Shown: positions 54,662 through 62,514, counted from the first letter of the stretch. The stretch: DNA of 64,000 nucleotides from Orrella marina (GCF_003058465.1 NZ_CP028901.1:4154001-4218000), one strand, 5' to 3'. A program made the numbers and translations. Notes: generated by a model from the sequence alone, not told the origin.

Positions 54662-55636
54662 TCAGGCAGCGTCCACCGCTTTTGACAGCATCATCAGCGC
54701 CTCTTGCTGGCGCTCGACGTCCAGGTGTGCGTATCTTTCTGTGGTCTTGATCGTCGTGTGTCCAAGGATCTCTTTGACCACGTGAAGCGACACGCCCATG
54801 TTGATCAAGAGACTTGCGCACGAGTGACGCAGATCATGAAAGTGAACGTGAGGCATCTCTGCCTTTTCCCTTGCACGGCGAAATCCAGTCTTCAATCCTT
54901 CCGCATTGATCTGCAGTGGCAGATACTCAAGCCATGGTCTCAACACAGGGATAATTGGCACAGTCCTTTCTCTCAGGGTTTTTGTGTTTCCTGCCCTGAT
55001 CCTTAGTCGACCTTCCTGAATATCACCTGGCTGCATTTTCAGGATCTCACCTCGTCGGCATCCCGTCAGTAGCGCGATCCAGACAGCGGCCCGTACCTGC
55101 TCGCTGCAGCAGTCCGCCAGGCGCTTGACCTCTTCGATCGACAGGTACAGGTGGCGCTCGTTGTTCTCTGGAAGTCGGGTGATTTTCGAGCCGTAGTCCT
55201 CCGGAATCATGCCGCTGCGAAAGGCCAGTTTCAGCGCAGCCTTGACCGCTCCGAGACTTCGGTTGATGGTGCCTGGCGCGTAGTGGCCTCGCATGTCCTT
55301 GGCCATCTTGGCCATTGCGACAGATGCCTCGCTTGCTCTAACGCCTTCAAGCCATTGCCCAGATCGCATCGCATGGAACTTGGCTGTATCAGGACTTCGC
55401 AGGGTGTCAGCATGGGCCATGTATAGACCCATGATTGACGCCATTGGCGGGTCGCCTGGTATGGACGGGGATTTTCTATTGGCTGCACGCAATAGCTCAG
55501 CCTCTAGGAGCTTGGCGTCACGCGCAGATGCACCTTCCGGTAGGCGTCTGTGAATGCGTTTGCCGCCGACCATGATTCCGACATGGAGACGGCCTTGCTT
55601 GTCTGTCCAGATTGACATCCCTGTTCCTTGAGCCAT
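54662..55636 (-). CDS. int: Tyrosine-recombinase integrase
   Basis: The 324-residue phage-type integrase has an N-terminal arm-binding region (WTDKQGRLHVGIMVGGKRIHRRLPEG), a SAM-like core-binding domain (about 90-170) and a catalytic domain with Arg in LLTGCRRGEIL, HDLRHSCASLLIN (His-x-x-Arg) and GHTTIKTTERYAHLD (second His and the Tyr nucleophile). It would integrate and excise the element at tRNA-Val. The ATG at 55636 gives MAQGTGMSIW; an ATG six codons later is possible. Its 5' end overlaps the AlpA-like gene by about 130 bases in another frame. Confidence 0.95.
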   Translation of the reverse strand: MAQGTGMSIWTDKQGRLHVGIMVGGKRIHRRLPEGASARDAKLLEAELLRAANRKSPSIPGDPPMASIMGLYMAHADTLRSPDTAKFHAMRSGQWLEGVRASEASVAMAKMAKDMRGHYAPGTINRSLGAVKAALKLAFRSGMIPEDYGSKITRLPENNERHLYLSIEEVKRLADCCSEQVRAAVWIALLTGCRRGEILKMQPGDIQEGRLRIRAGNTKTLRERTVPIIPVLRPWLEYLPLQINAEGLKTGFRRAREKAEMPHVHFHDLRHSCASLLINMGVSLHVVKEILGHTTIKTTERYAHLDVERQQEALMMLSKAVDAA

Positions 55637-55779
55637 TTTTTGACTTCTGGTAAATCATAGCGTGGCGATCTTGGGCCAGCCCGCATTACTGGCATGCCAG
55701 CTTGTTCCAGTCGCCTTACGGTTGATTCTGATACTTGCAACGTAGCGCATAGTTGCTGGCGCGTCAGCCCTGCGTTCAT
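55504..55779 (-). CDS. AlpA-like helix-turn-helix protein, possible excisionase or regulator
   Basis: From the ATG at 55779 (TAATG overlap with the preceding stop) the 91-residue product starts MNAGLTRQQLCATLQVSEST followed by VRRLEQAGMPVMRAGPRSPRYDLPEVKKWLKEQ. This is the winged helix-turn-helix pattern of AlpA/MerR-type excisionases, with an Arg-Tyr recognition-wing motif. Phage AlpA-like proteins regulate or assist integrase. It overlaps the 5' end of int in another frame, so the two are translationally linked. Confidence 0.75.
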   Translation of the reverse strand: MNAGLTRQQLCATLQVSESTVRRLEQAGMPVMRAGPRSPRYDLPEVKKWLKEQGCQSGQTSKAVSMSESWSAANAFTDAYRKVHLRVTPSS

Positions 55780-56057
55780 TATTCGACCCTCCATCCGCCT
55801 TCACCAAATACCATCCCCGTCTCCTTGACCTCGTGTCCGATACTGGCCTGCAGCCCTTCGAAATATCCAAAGTGATCGTCCATATCCAGCAGCAGGCGGG
55901 GGCGGTCCTCATGCGCTAGGTAGACGATCTGCCCGGGCTGGACGTGTCGCAGCCTGGGCGTGGGTGGTTTTCCTTGATGAAATGTTTTTCTTTTCTTCTC
56001 GATCACGAGAACAAGGCAATCACTGGTGTCGGGTTGCGATACTTTTGCCCCGCTCAT
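55779..56057 (-). CDS. Island protein of unknown function
   Basis: The 92-residue product starts at the ATG at 56057, which overlaps the upstream stop (ATGA) and has GGGGG before it. It contains VQPGQIVYLAHEDRPRLLLDMDDHFGYFEGLQAS and ends GGWRVE. No membrane segment or known motif is seen. It belongs to the leftward operon. Confidence 0.65.
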   Translation of the reverse strand: MSGAKVSQPDTSDCLVLVIEKKRKTFHQGKPPTPRLRHVQPGQIVYLAHEDRPRLLLDMDDHFGYFEGLQASIGHEVKETGMVFGEGGWRVE

Positions 56058-56245
56058 GCATCCCCCTTGTGGTGGTAATAGATTGCCCATCCAATAGCCT
56101 CCAGTTTTCGTTGCCCTTTCTTGTCGTACAGGTAGATTCCATTGGGCGCATAGTGCTCTTTTCGGACCTTCTCGCGAAGCTCAATGAGTTCCGGTACCGA
56201 GTAGACGCGAGCGAGTTTCGTGGCACTCCATCCGTAGACTTTCAT
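56054..56245 (-). CDS. Small island protein of unknown function
   Basis: A 63-residue, charged protein (SATKLARVYSVPELIELREK, then KKGQRKLEAIGWAIYYHHKG) with no recognised domain. It begins 3 bases after the preceding gene's stop and overlaps the next by ATGA, so coding is supported by gene packing. Confidence 0.6.
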   Translation of the reverse strand: MKVYGWSATKLARVYSVPELIELREKVRKEHYAPNGIYLYDKKGQRKLEAIGWAIYYHHKGDA

Positions 56246-56248
56246 GAA

Positions 56249-56611
56249 TCAGAAAAGCTCCAATTGTCTGCCCTCAATGCGCTGCCAGAATCGGGGTGTC
56301 ATTCGTCTGGCCCACCCTTGCGTCAAGTCCGATTCGTGCTGCCAGGTGTCGTGACTGATCCGGCGCAGGCGGCTGACCGACGCCCGGCTTTTGTGTCCGT
56401 CATCGAGGGGCTGGTCGTCGTGATCGAGTCCCCACCGGATTCCGGTCACAGTCACAAGACTGTCAGCTTCTGACGCGCTCACGACCTCGATGCAGTAGCG
56501 GTACCCGAATCCAACCGGGCGGATAAACGTACCGGGCAGCGGCAAAGAAAATGGCCCGGATGGGGCCATGTGTCGAATAAAGAAGTTGCTGTTGCGGGTG
56601 GCTACTTCCAT
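56249..56611 (-). CDS. Island protein of unknown function
   Basis: I start at the ATG at 56611 (MEVATRNSNFFIRHMAPSG), giving 120 residues. The sequence is basic and beta-rich (GFGYRYCIEVVSASEADSLV, then RRISHDTWQHESDLTQGW) with no motif I can name. Its start lies inside the end of the small membrane-protein gene in another frame. Confidence 0.6.
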   Translation of the reverse strand: MEVATRNSNFFIRHMAPSGPFSLPLPGTFIRPVGFGYRYCIEVVSASEADSLVTVTGIRWGLDHDDQPLDDGHKSRASVSRLRRISHDTWQHESDLTQGWARRMTPRFWQRIEGRQLELF

Positions 56612-56718
56612 AGCACCACCCCGATCAGGAAAGCCAGGCACAACCAGATCAGTACTGTATGCCTGCGGGATCCACGTGTGTAGTAGGTCGGATGACCGGG
56701 CTTTCGGACTGCCTTCAT
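56602..56718 (-). CDS. Small membrane protein, 38 residues
   Basis: The ATG at 56718 has GGAGG five bases upstream and overlaps the preceding stop (ATGA). The product has a basic N-terminus (MKAVRKPGHPTYYTRGSRRH) and one hydrophobic helix (TVLIWLCLAFLIGVVLW), ending in Lys. This is the form of single-span phage peptides; no function can be assigned. Confidence 0.6.
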   Translation of the reverse strand: MKAVRKPGHPTYYTRGSRRHTVLIWLCLAFLIGVVLWK

Positions 56719-57233
56719 GCTGCCCTCCACTTGTGAAAGCGCATCATCGTCTCGATGAACTCCGAGATCTCCTCGCACTCGGCTGGCGTGAGTGTCAGGT
56801 GTGCGGCTCCCTTGCTGATCATGATCTTCCCGTTCGAGTGGTAGCCATAGCTGAAATCGCCCTTGTCTGGCACGGATTTCGGGGTCTCGTCTTGATCAAG
56901 CATTGACTGCGCAGGCGCGTCGCTGATTTTTGGGTTCGTGATCTCGGGCTCAGTTCGATCTGCCTGCTCCGACTTTTTGGCATTACCGGGTGGTCCCCAT
57001 TTCTCGACTGGTGTGAAGTCCAGCATTTCGGGTGTCCTGTAGTATCGAATGTTGTTGATCTTGTCGGTGCGGATGACGCCATGACGGACCGCAGACTCCA
57101 GCAGGGAAATGACGTTCCTTCGGTCTGCACCGATCCTGTCTGCGAGAATGCGTGATGGCATCGGTTGCCCGAATTCCTTGATGGCCTTAATTGCCTTGTC
57201 TGCCATCGATCCGAGCTTGGGTGTGTAATTCAT
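56715..57233 (-). CDS. Winged-helix DNA-binding protein of the island
   Basis: The 172-residue protein has an N-terminal winged-helix segment (MADKAIKAIKEFGQPMPSRI, LADRIGADRRNVISLLESAV, then NNIRYYR), a polar Glu/Pro-rich linker and a C-terminal helix (TPAECEEISEFIETMMRFHKW). This layout fits a phage regulator or replication-associated protein. It overlaps both neighbours by four bases. Confidence 0.7.
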   Translation of the reverse strand: MNYTPKLGSMADKAIKAIKEFGQPMPSRILADRIGADRRNVISLLESAVRHGVIRTDKINNIRYYRTPEMLDFTPVEKWGPPGNAKKSEQADRTEPEITNPKISDAPAQSMLDQDETPKSVPDKGDFSYGYHSNGKIMISKGAAHLTLTPAECEEISEFIETMMRFHKWRAA

Positions 57234-57469
57234 GGATCAACTCCCATTTTTGCCAGAGCGGCCCGAGCTTTTGTGATGGCCGGGTGAGTGGTGGCAGAGG
57301 GCAGTGCGTCGAGCAGTCCCGCCAAGGCATCTACCAAATCGCCTCTCACGCTCTGAAACCGGTCTCTGGCCGCATCAAAAGCTCTGATGTTGGCGCGATT
57401 CCCGGCATCCATCATCCGGTGGTAGGCCGTTTCGCATTCAAAGAGTGCTGAGGTGAGTTCGTCTTTCAC
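57230..57469 (-). CDS. Small helical island protein
   Basis: A 79-residue, predicted all-helical protein (MKDELTSALFECETAYHRMM, then RDRFQSVRGDLVDALAGLL) starting at a GTG that overlaps the upstream stop as GTGA. No family recognised. Confidence 0.62.
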   Translation of the reverse strand: MKDELTSALFECETAYHRMMDAGNRANIRAFDAARDRFQSVRGDLVDALAGLLDALPSATTHPAITKARAALAKMGVDP

Positions 57470-57633
57470 TTTCGTCTCCCCATGATTCGGTCTCTCGGCT
57501 CGGCTACGTGGTGGGCACCATCCAGGTCTGAGGGGTAGCGCAGGGTCTCGGGTTGTGGCTGCCGCTCCATCCTTGCCAAGCGGTTGTCGATGGATTTCAG
57601 GGCCACGAGGATTTGTTTGAGCAGGTCGGTCAT
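57466..57633 (-). CDS. Small island protein, 55 residues
   Basis: The ATG at 57633 overlaps the previous stop (ATGA) and opens a 55-codon frame: an amphipathic helix (MTDLLKQILVALKSIDNRLA) followed by a polar tail ending MGRRK. It overlaps the next gene by GTGA. The helix resembles the short oligomerisation helices of phage accessory peptides. Function unknown. Confidence 0.6.
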   Translation of the reverse strand: MTDLLKQILVALKSIDNRLARMERQPQPETLRYPSDLDGAHHVAEPRDRIMGRRK

Positions 57634-57962
57634 GGCGCGTCCTCCGGCTTGGGTGCGGCGGCGAGCATGGCTACATAATGATCCTCTGGCCCTTGCATTA
57701 CTCGCTGCATACGAGGGCCGAAGTTGCGTAAGGTGTATTCGTCGTCACCATTGTTTGCCGCTTCAACCATTTCCTCAGTCGGTCTCTTCGGCACGAGTTG
57801 CCAGCCCTCGGGGATTACGGGCTGCAAAGCCGCACGGGCTTGCCATGCGTCAAGCATGACACGGGTAATTCTCGATGCATATTCACCGCGTGGCATTTTG
57901 TGAAGTTCTGCTTTTCCCAATGCCCACGCCTCAAAAGCGGCCATATCTTGGTCTGGTGTCAT
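57630..57962 (-). CDS. Conserved phage protein of unknown function
   Basis: The 110-residue product has the segment IPEGWQLVPKRPTEEMVEAA and ends with HYVAMLAAAPKPEDAP, a pairing common in short phage proteins of unknown role. An N-terminal helix (DMAAFEAWALGKAELHK) precedes. It overlaps both neighbours by ATGA. Confidence 0.72.
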   Translation of the reverse strand: MTPDQDMAAFEAWALGKAELHKMPRGEYASRITRVMLDAWQARAALQPVIPEGWQLVPKRPTEEMVEAANNGDDEYTLRNFGPRMQRVMQGPEDHYVAMLAAAPKPEDAP

Positions 57963-58249
57963 GGTTGCTCCATTTTCAATTCACGAATCCTGAGAGCAAC
58001 CCAATAGGGCGCAGAATCGTGGTGAATGCTTTCTGCTGCTTTTGCAGCTTGCTCCAAAGCCGAATTCCAGCCGTCTTGGTAGCCGTTGCCGTAATGTTTG
58101 GCTCTGGATAGTTTTTCGGCCTCATCCCGCACGGCTTGGGCGTAGGCTTCAGCTTGTTCGACCTCGATGTACTGCTGATCCGCGTCGATTCGTCGCATTC
58201 CGAACCTGATTTCGTCGGCGGTTACCGGCTCCGGCATTTTTATGCTCAT
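57959..58249 (-). CDS. Island protein of unknown function
   Basis: Starting at the ATG at 58249 (GGTGGTGGG just upstream) the 96-residue protein is mostly helical and acidic (VEQAEAYAQAVRDEAEKLSR, then YGNGYQDGWNSALEQAAKAAES). Short phage proteins with a GYxDGW-type motif and Ala/Glu helices are common; no function is known. Confidence 0.65.
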   Translation of the reverse strand: MSIKMPEPVTADEIRFGMRRIDADQQYIEVEQAEAYAQAVRDEAEKLSRAKHYGNGYQDGWNSALEQAAKAAESIHHDSAPYWVALRIRELKMEQP

Positions 58250-58392
58250 CCCACCACCTCTTCGATCAGATTCCCAGTGCACCTCTCCAGACTGTCCCGC
58301 AGGTAGTCAGGCAGCGGTTTGCCGGTCGAATAGCTCCACGACTCCAGCGCTGACAACAGCATCAGAATCTCGATTATTTGGTCTTTGCTCAC
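58246..58392 (-). CDS. Small phage protein, 48 residues
   Basis: A GTG at 58392 overlaps the preceding stop (GTGA) and opens a 48-codon frame: SKDQIIEILMLLSALESWSY followed by STGKPLPDYLRDSLERCTG. The pattern matches short, conserved prophage proteins found beside similar neighbours. It overlaps the next gene by ATGA. Function unknown. Confidence 0.65.
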   Translation of the reverse strand: MSKDQIIEILMLLSALESWSYSTGKPLPDYLRDSLERCTGNLIEEVVG

Positions 58393-58673
58393 CGTCTGGC
58401 CCCCATCATTTCCACACCACCGGCCCCAATGGCTTCGAGCTCTCGCCGGAGTTGCTCGTTCTCCTTGCGCAGCTGCTCGTAGTCCTCACACAACCGCATG
58501 TTTGCGGCACCACGAAGTTCGATGGTGTGAGTGGCTTCGGTCAGCTGCTTTTCCAGCTTCTCGATCTGCTCTCGCATTTCCGCCAGTTGTGAGCGCAGAA
58601 AGTCGCTTGTGGCCTGTTCGACCCGGTACTGATTAATTGCTTCTTCGCGGGTCAGGCTGTCAATGAGTTGCAT
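58389..58673 (-). CDS. Coiled-coil island protein
   Basis: The 94-residue product is a near-continuous coiled coil (LRSQLAEMREQIEKLEKQLT, then YEQLRKENEQLRRELEAIG) with heptad-like Leu spacing. No DNA-binding motif is seen. It is the last leftward gene before the oppositely oriented membrane-protein gene. Confidence 0.7.
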   Translation of the reverse strand: MQLIDSLTREEAINQYRVEQATSDFLRSQLAEMREQIEKLEKQLTEATHTIELRGAANMRLCEDYEQLRKENEQLRRELEAIGAGGVEMMGARR

Positions 58674-58776
58674 GTTTTTTCCTTTGCACGAGGATGTGCT
58701 CTCTGCATTTTGGATGAGAGGAACTAATGTAAATTGAGGGAAGGTTCAGTGACCTGCAGAGCAAGTGGAGATGCTG

Positions 58777-59376
58777 ATGAAGCCAAGCGGAACAGAAATA
58801 GTGGTGATTGCGTTGTTGCTTGGATTTGGCGTTCTGCTGGCGCATGGCTGGCCAGACGGAGGGAACATTTGGCCTGCACTCTCCGCTATCTCTACCTTCG
58901 TCGCGTCGTTAGTTGCGCTTTATTTTGGTTTGAGAGATCAGCGTCGAGTCAGCTCTGAGATAAGAAATAGATCCATACTGGAAGCGTCCGCAGCGATTCC
59001 CTGTGTGAAACAATGCATAAAAAGAGTTGAGGATGCCGCGCGATGGCTTCGTGTTTGCGGATTACCCGATGCTACCCAAGCAATCTGTTACAGCGCGTGT
59101 AGTGCGTCCGTTTCATCAGCTTTGGCGCTTATGAATGCTATCGAAATAAGATCCCTTGTTCATTTTGATCCATCGGTAGCAACACGTATCGCTACGCTAA
59201 CTGGGGCATTGCTAGCCATCAACAACGATATTGAAGCGAACGTTGGAATCAAGAACTGGGATACTCCGGTATTTGAATCTCGCTTCAATTCATGGGAAAG
59301 CGATCTGTCTGCAATCTCAGCAGAGTTGCGCGTCATTTCGCAAGATATCGAGAGGCTCATAGAGCGTTCCTCTTAG
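58777..59376 (+). CDS. Membrane-anchored protein of unknown function, opposite to the island operon (moron candidate)
   Basis: The frame is open from a GTG at 58765; GGAG at 58766-58769 sits seven bases before the ATG at 58777, which I prefer (199 residues). Two N-terminal hydrophobic segments (TEIVVIALLLGFGVLLAHGW and LSAISTFVASLVALYFGL) are followed by a soluble helical domain of about 140 residues (SSEIRNRSILEASAAIPCVK ... DLSAISAELRVISQDIERLI). This topology resembles small membrane proteins encoded by prophage accessory genes, including some superinfection-exclusion proteins. No family is recognised, and codon use looks more AT-rich than the neighbours. Confidence 0.72.
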   Translation: MKPSGTEIVVIALLLGFGVLLAHGWPDGGNIWPALSAISTFVASLVALYFGLRDQRRVSSEIRNRSILEASAAIPCVKQCIKRVEDAARWLRVCGLPDATQAICYSACSASVSSALALMNAIEIRSLVHFDPSVATRIATLTGALLAINNDIEANVGIKNWDTPVFESRFNSWESDLSAISAELRVISQDIERLIERSS

Positions 59377-59421
59377 AATTGAATGGGGCCGCCAACCTCA
59401 CTTTCACTAACATCCTATATC

Positions 59422-59865
59422 TCAGAACGGGATGTCATCATCAAGGTCGCCGGGATCCTGCGGCGCGTCGTCAGCTGGTGGCTTTCCTCTCCTGGCTTTA
59501 CCTGGGGGCGATTCACTTTCGCCTGCCGTGCTACGGGATCCGAGCATCTGCAACTGCTGACCGATGATCTCGGTGATGTACCGATCGTCTCCCGAGTGAT
59601 CCTGGTACTTTCTGGTGCGCAGTCTGCCTTCGATGTAGACCTGACTGCCTTTCTTCAGATACTCGCCAGCAATCTCAGCCAGACGGTTAAAAAGTGAGAT
59701 TCGGTGCCACTCGGTGTCCTCTCGGACTTCGCCGGTGTTCTTGTCGGTTCTCTTGTCAGTGGTGGCCACTGACAGATTGCAGACAGCCACGCCTGAGGAC
59801 GTGTAGCGCACTTCCGGATCTCGTCCGAGGTTGCCGACGATGATGACTTTGTTGACAGATGCCAT
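59422..59865 (-). CDS. ssb: Single-stranded DNA-binding protein
   Basis: The 147-residue protein has the SSB OB-fold ([25 protein letters not shown], then [27 protein letters not shown], and [20 protein letters not shown]). A polar linker and the acidic protein-binding tip DDDIPF follow. This is a phage-borne copy that would coat single-stranded DNA in replication or recombination. The ATG at 59865 has GGAG upstream and lies one base after the preceding stop. Confidence 0.95.
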   Translation of the reverse strand: MASVNKVIIVGNLGRDPEVRYTSSGVAVCNLSVATTDKRTDKNTGEVREDTEWHRISLFNRLAEIAGEYLKKGSQVYIEGRLRTRKYQDHSGDDRYITEIIGQQLQMLGSRSTAGESESPPGKARRGKPPADDAPQDPGDLDDDIPF

Positions 59866-59866
59866 G

Positions 59867-60070
59867 TCAGCTCCACTGCGTCAGGATTTCGATGATGTCT
59901 TTGGCGAACATGAGCGGGGCAAACATCGCCACCACGACTGCAATGCCAGTCAGTAGGCTCAGCGTCCAGCCCCATGGGGGCGTTTCCTGAAACCGAGGAT
60001 CATCGGTCACTGGAAACCAGCGGGCGAGCAGAGACACAGCCGCCTGAGCAGGCCTGTTGATGTATTCCAT
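59867..60070 (-). CDS. Small membrane protein of the island
   Basis: A 67-residue protein with one hydrophobic segment ([20 protein letters not shown]) after a polar N-terminus ([19 protein letters not shown]). The ATG at 60070 has AGGAA upstream, and the gene runs directly into ssb. Function unknown. Confidence 0.7.
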   Translation of the reverse strand: MEYINRPAQAAVSLLARWFPVTDDPRFQETPPWGWTLSLLTGIAVVVAMFAPLMFAKDIIEILTQWS

Positions 60071-60266
60071 GGGGATTCCTTTCTGATGTGATGGACGGGC
60101 ACCGCCCCCGTCTGGAGACCAAACCTCGGCTGTCTCTGGCCTATCAGGGTTTTGCTATACCAATCCCCGGTTCTCCAGCCCGGAGAAGCTCACCGGTTGA
60201 GGTGGTGCACGTACTCGCCTCAACAGTCACCACCGCCCGTTGAGGGTCAAAGCACCGCTGCGGGTG

Positions 60267-60491
60267 TTAGAAAAAGGTGGGTTTGGCAACACCACGTGTC
60301 AGTGCCATCAGCCCGGTCTGTAGATCGGTTGCCCCGATGCTGATCCATCGCTGATCAAGGCCTTCAGTGTCACGTAGAGACTGGACCAGTTGGCTAAGCT
60401 CAGCGCCTTTTTGCTTGATCTGGTTCATAAGGTCGATCTCTTCCTGGCTGAGCTCTCGATAGCCCTTTATCTGTCTGTGCTGATTATCCAT
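60267..60491 (-). CDS. acb2: Acb2-type cyclic-nucleotide sponge (anti-CBASS)
   Basis: The 74-residue protein starts MDNQHRQIKGYRELSQEEID, continues LMNQIKQKGAELSQLVQSLR and ends QRWISIGATDLQTGLMALTR plus VAKPTFF. This is the compact helical pattern of the Acb2 (anti-CBASS 2) family spread through tailed phages and prophages. Acb2 hexamers bind cyclic di- and trinucleotides and so block CBASS effector activation. From memory, Tyr11 and Lys26 are ligand-contacting positions in a studied Pseudomonas phage Acb2, and both are Tyr and Lys here. The ATG at 60491 has AAGGA upstream, and the gene follows the DUF2303 gene by 9 bases. Confidence 0.85.
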   Translation of the reverse strand: MDNQHRQIKGYRELSQEEIDLMNQIKQKGAELSQLVQSLRDTEGLDQRWISIGATDLQTGLMALTRGVAKPTFF

Positions 60492-60500
60492 ACAGTTTCC

Positions 60501-61304
60501 TTAGATGCTGCCTCGGTAGATCAGTCGGGTTGTCTGCTGCTCGATGGTGGACCAAACGTCGTTTACGGCGTCCTCGAGGATCTTGTGCGGCCGGACCAGC
60601 TCGTACCACATGACCAGGGTTGCATCTTTGATCCGGTACCGAAGGCGACATTCAATCGCGTACGGTGCGCCCCCTTCGAGAACCTGAATGCCGATCTTGA
60701 AGGTCTCGGGGATCTGCAGCTTGCCTTTGGCTGAAGTGCCCTGGATCTCTTCCTCGTAGGTCAGCTCTTGCTGCCCGTTGGCCAGACGAAGGCCAGAAGA
60801 GAAGTTGACCTTCTTCTTGGCCTGCAGACTGCGCGAGATCTCCAGCATATCTGCACCAGGCGGCTCGACAATATCGGGCAGGTTGCGCTCGATGAACTCG
60901 GCGAACTGTTCCTGACTCATGCCGGTCTTGTCTTTGCTGCTCCATTCCTTCCACTCGATCGAGAATGGACACGCATACTTGACCAGGTGCTCTTTCCACC
61001 CCGGATAGTCGCCACCGTGGTCATCGAGTACGCCCACGAACATCGGTGGATTGATCCGTCCGTAGATCTGGCTGCTCTCAATCGCATGGAGGTTGAAATA
61101 CCGGATGAAGCTTGCTGCATCCTCCAGCGTGACGGCGCCAGACTTACGCATCGGGGACGCCTCGAATTTCTCCAGGCTACGAAGGTCATACCCTTGCGGT
61201 ACCACGGCATACGAACCGAGCCCGACCTCCTTTGCGTCACCTATGGCGGCACCGACTTCCAAAGCGTGGCCTAGTCCATCGGCCTGTGATATCAGTTCTT
61301 GCAT
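60501..61304 (-). CDS. DUF2303 family phage protein (YfdQ-like)
   Basis: The 267-residue protein matches DUF2303: SGAVTLEDAASFIRYFNLHA, PFSIEWKEWSSKDKTGMSQE, GADMLEISRSLQAKKKVNFS and RLRYRIKDATLVMWYELVRP. These proteins are common in prophages (YfdQ of the E. coli CPS-53 prophage is one) and have no settled function. The ATG at 61304 is preceded by AAGGTG and lies 3 bases after the preceding stop. Confidence 0.9.
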   Translation of the reverse strand: MQELISQADGLGHALEVGAAIGDAKEVGLGSYAVVPQGYDLRSLEKFEASPMRKSGAVTLEDAASFIRYFNLHAIESSQIYGRINPPMFVGVLDDHGGDYPGWKEHLVKYACPFSIEWKEWSSKDKTGMSQEQFAEFIERNLPDIVEPPGADMLEISRSLQAKKKVNFSSGLRLANGQQELTYEEEIQGTSAKGKLQIPETFKIGIQVLEGGAPYAIECRLRYRIKDATLVMWYELVRPHKILEDAVNDVWSTIEQQTTRLIYRGSI

Positions 61305-61307
61305 TGC

Positions 61308-61640
61308 TTACACCTTTTTCAGCGGCCGGTCTTCCTGGCCGATAATCTTCAGGCCTTCGAGGGTCATCTGCCGCGGATCTGATCGCGTCAGGTTGCCTTC
61401 TGGTGTGGCCCACATGATGGAGGAACCCTTGGTGAGTTCGGGCACCTTGGTTTTGATGTCGTCAGCAATCTCCAGCTCGCCGCTCTTGCCTGGCTTGATG
61501 CTGATGGTCAACTGCAACTTGCCCGCCTTACCCGTCTCGACGCAGGCGTTGACCACTTCCTGCAGGGAGTCTGTGAGTTCGTCGTGCAAGGTTCCGTACC
61601 GTAGATCCGTGAGGACCTCGGCAAAACTCTTCTTTGACAT
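61308..61640 (-). CDS. Conserved phage protein next to DUF2303
   Basis: I start at the ATG at 61640 (GGAG nine bases upstream), giving 110 residues: MSKKSFAEVLTDLRYGTLHD, a strand pair (KLQLTISIKPGKSGELEIAD) and a basic end (IIGQEDRPLKKV). It always pairs with DUF2303 genes as far as I recall; function unknown. Confidence 0.75.
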   Translation of the reverse strand: MSKKSFAEVLTDLRYGTLHDELTDSLQEVVNACVETGKAGKLQLTISIKPGKSGELEIADDIKTKVPELTKGSSIMWATPEGNLTRSDPRQMTLEGLKIIGQEDRPLKKV

Positions 61641-61979
61641 GGGATCGTCTCCGCGACGTGAATGATGTGATGCCCTGCAGACAGAGAGGGCGGTTCCGGC
61701 TTTCACCATGTCCGGCATGGGCCTGTGCGCACTCAGGCTGGCGTTTTGGCTTTGCTAGTAAGCCAGAGCAATGGTCTGCACTCACCCGGCAGTGATAGGA
61801 AGCGTCATGACGGACGCCCTCGCTGGATCGGTCACATAGCGGCCTCCATGTTTAGCTGGCCCTGACTTTCGGGCGGCAGGGTTTCGCCTGAACGTTCACT
61901 GCCATCAAGTCCGACTCTCACGAGTAAGATTTTGTGGGGGGGTTTAAAGTGGTGTGATTCCACCTGGTTGCGTTCGCCT
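61641..61979. other. Intergenic region, nothing recognised
   Basis: About 340 bases inside the leftward operon without a coding frame, ribosome-binding site or clear hairpin. It might hold an internal promoter. Confidence 0.35.
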
Positions 61980-62219
61980 TCAGAAAAGCGACTCTTGCCT
62001 GATGTCGTGTTGAGTTTTTCGTTCGCCGATCAGTCCGATTTCCGCGAAAAACTCTTTCCTTGCTAAGAGCCATGCCTTGTACGGCCAGTGCTTTCTTTGT
62101 CCAAATGGATAAGACGAATCAATCTTTGATTTGATCTTTTCAATGTCTGTCTCGCCGATCTGTTTGCAGTTTTGATAGACCTGCCTCATGACGGATATGG
62201 AAATTGTCTTCCATGACAT
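61980..62219 (-). CDS. Small phage protein of unknown function
   Basis: A 79-residue basic protein with a DSSYPFGQRKHWPYKAWLLA motif that recurs in short phage proteins, and an N-terminal helix (VMRQVYQNCKQIGETDIEKI). The ATG at 62219 has GGAG six bases upstream. Confidence 0.7.
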   Translation of the reverse strand: MSWKTISISVMRQVYQNCKQIGETDIEKIKSKIDSSYPFGQRKHWPYKAWLLARKEFFAEIGLIGERKTQHDIRQESLF

Positions 62220-62269
62220 GTTCTTCTCCTTTGGAATGATGGTGACCGGAGGTGATCCCGGCTTGCTGA

Positions 62270-62374
62270 TTAGGTAGGCATATAGCCGTTTGACGTACCC
62301 AATAGCACCGTATGGTTGGTTTCCATTTCTAGGCCGAGCACCACCTCGTTTTGCCTACGGTTGCGCATCACCAC
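62270..62374 (-). CDS. Possible small phage ORF, perhaps frameshifted
   Basis: A frame ending at 62270 reads coding-like sequence (VVMRNRRQNEVVLGLEMETN, then HTVLLGTSNGYMPT). The only starts in frame are GTG codons at 62374 and 62371 without a clear ribosome-binding site. An overlapping frame from an ATG at 62421 gives MSRYQARHALMMVNAQW and stops at 62368. One inserted base would join them into a ~50-residue protein. Coding is uncertain. Confidence 0.35.
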   Translation of the reverse strand: MVMRNRRQNEVVLGLEMETNHTVLLGTSNGYMPT

Positions 62375-62514
62375 TGCGCATTCACCATCATCAAGGCGTG
62401 CCGGGCTTGATACCGGCTCATGCTGACTTGCCCCTCAAGCAGATTTGTGGGGAGCTATTCCAATCGAACGTTGTTTTCTGATCAAGGATTTCGACACGAA
62501 CTAACGGTTCGCAA

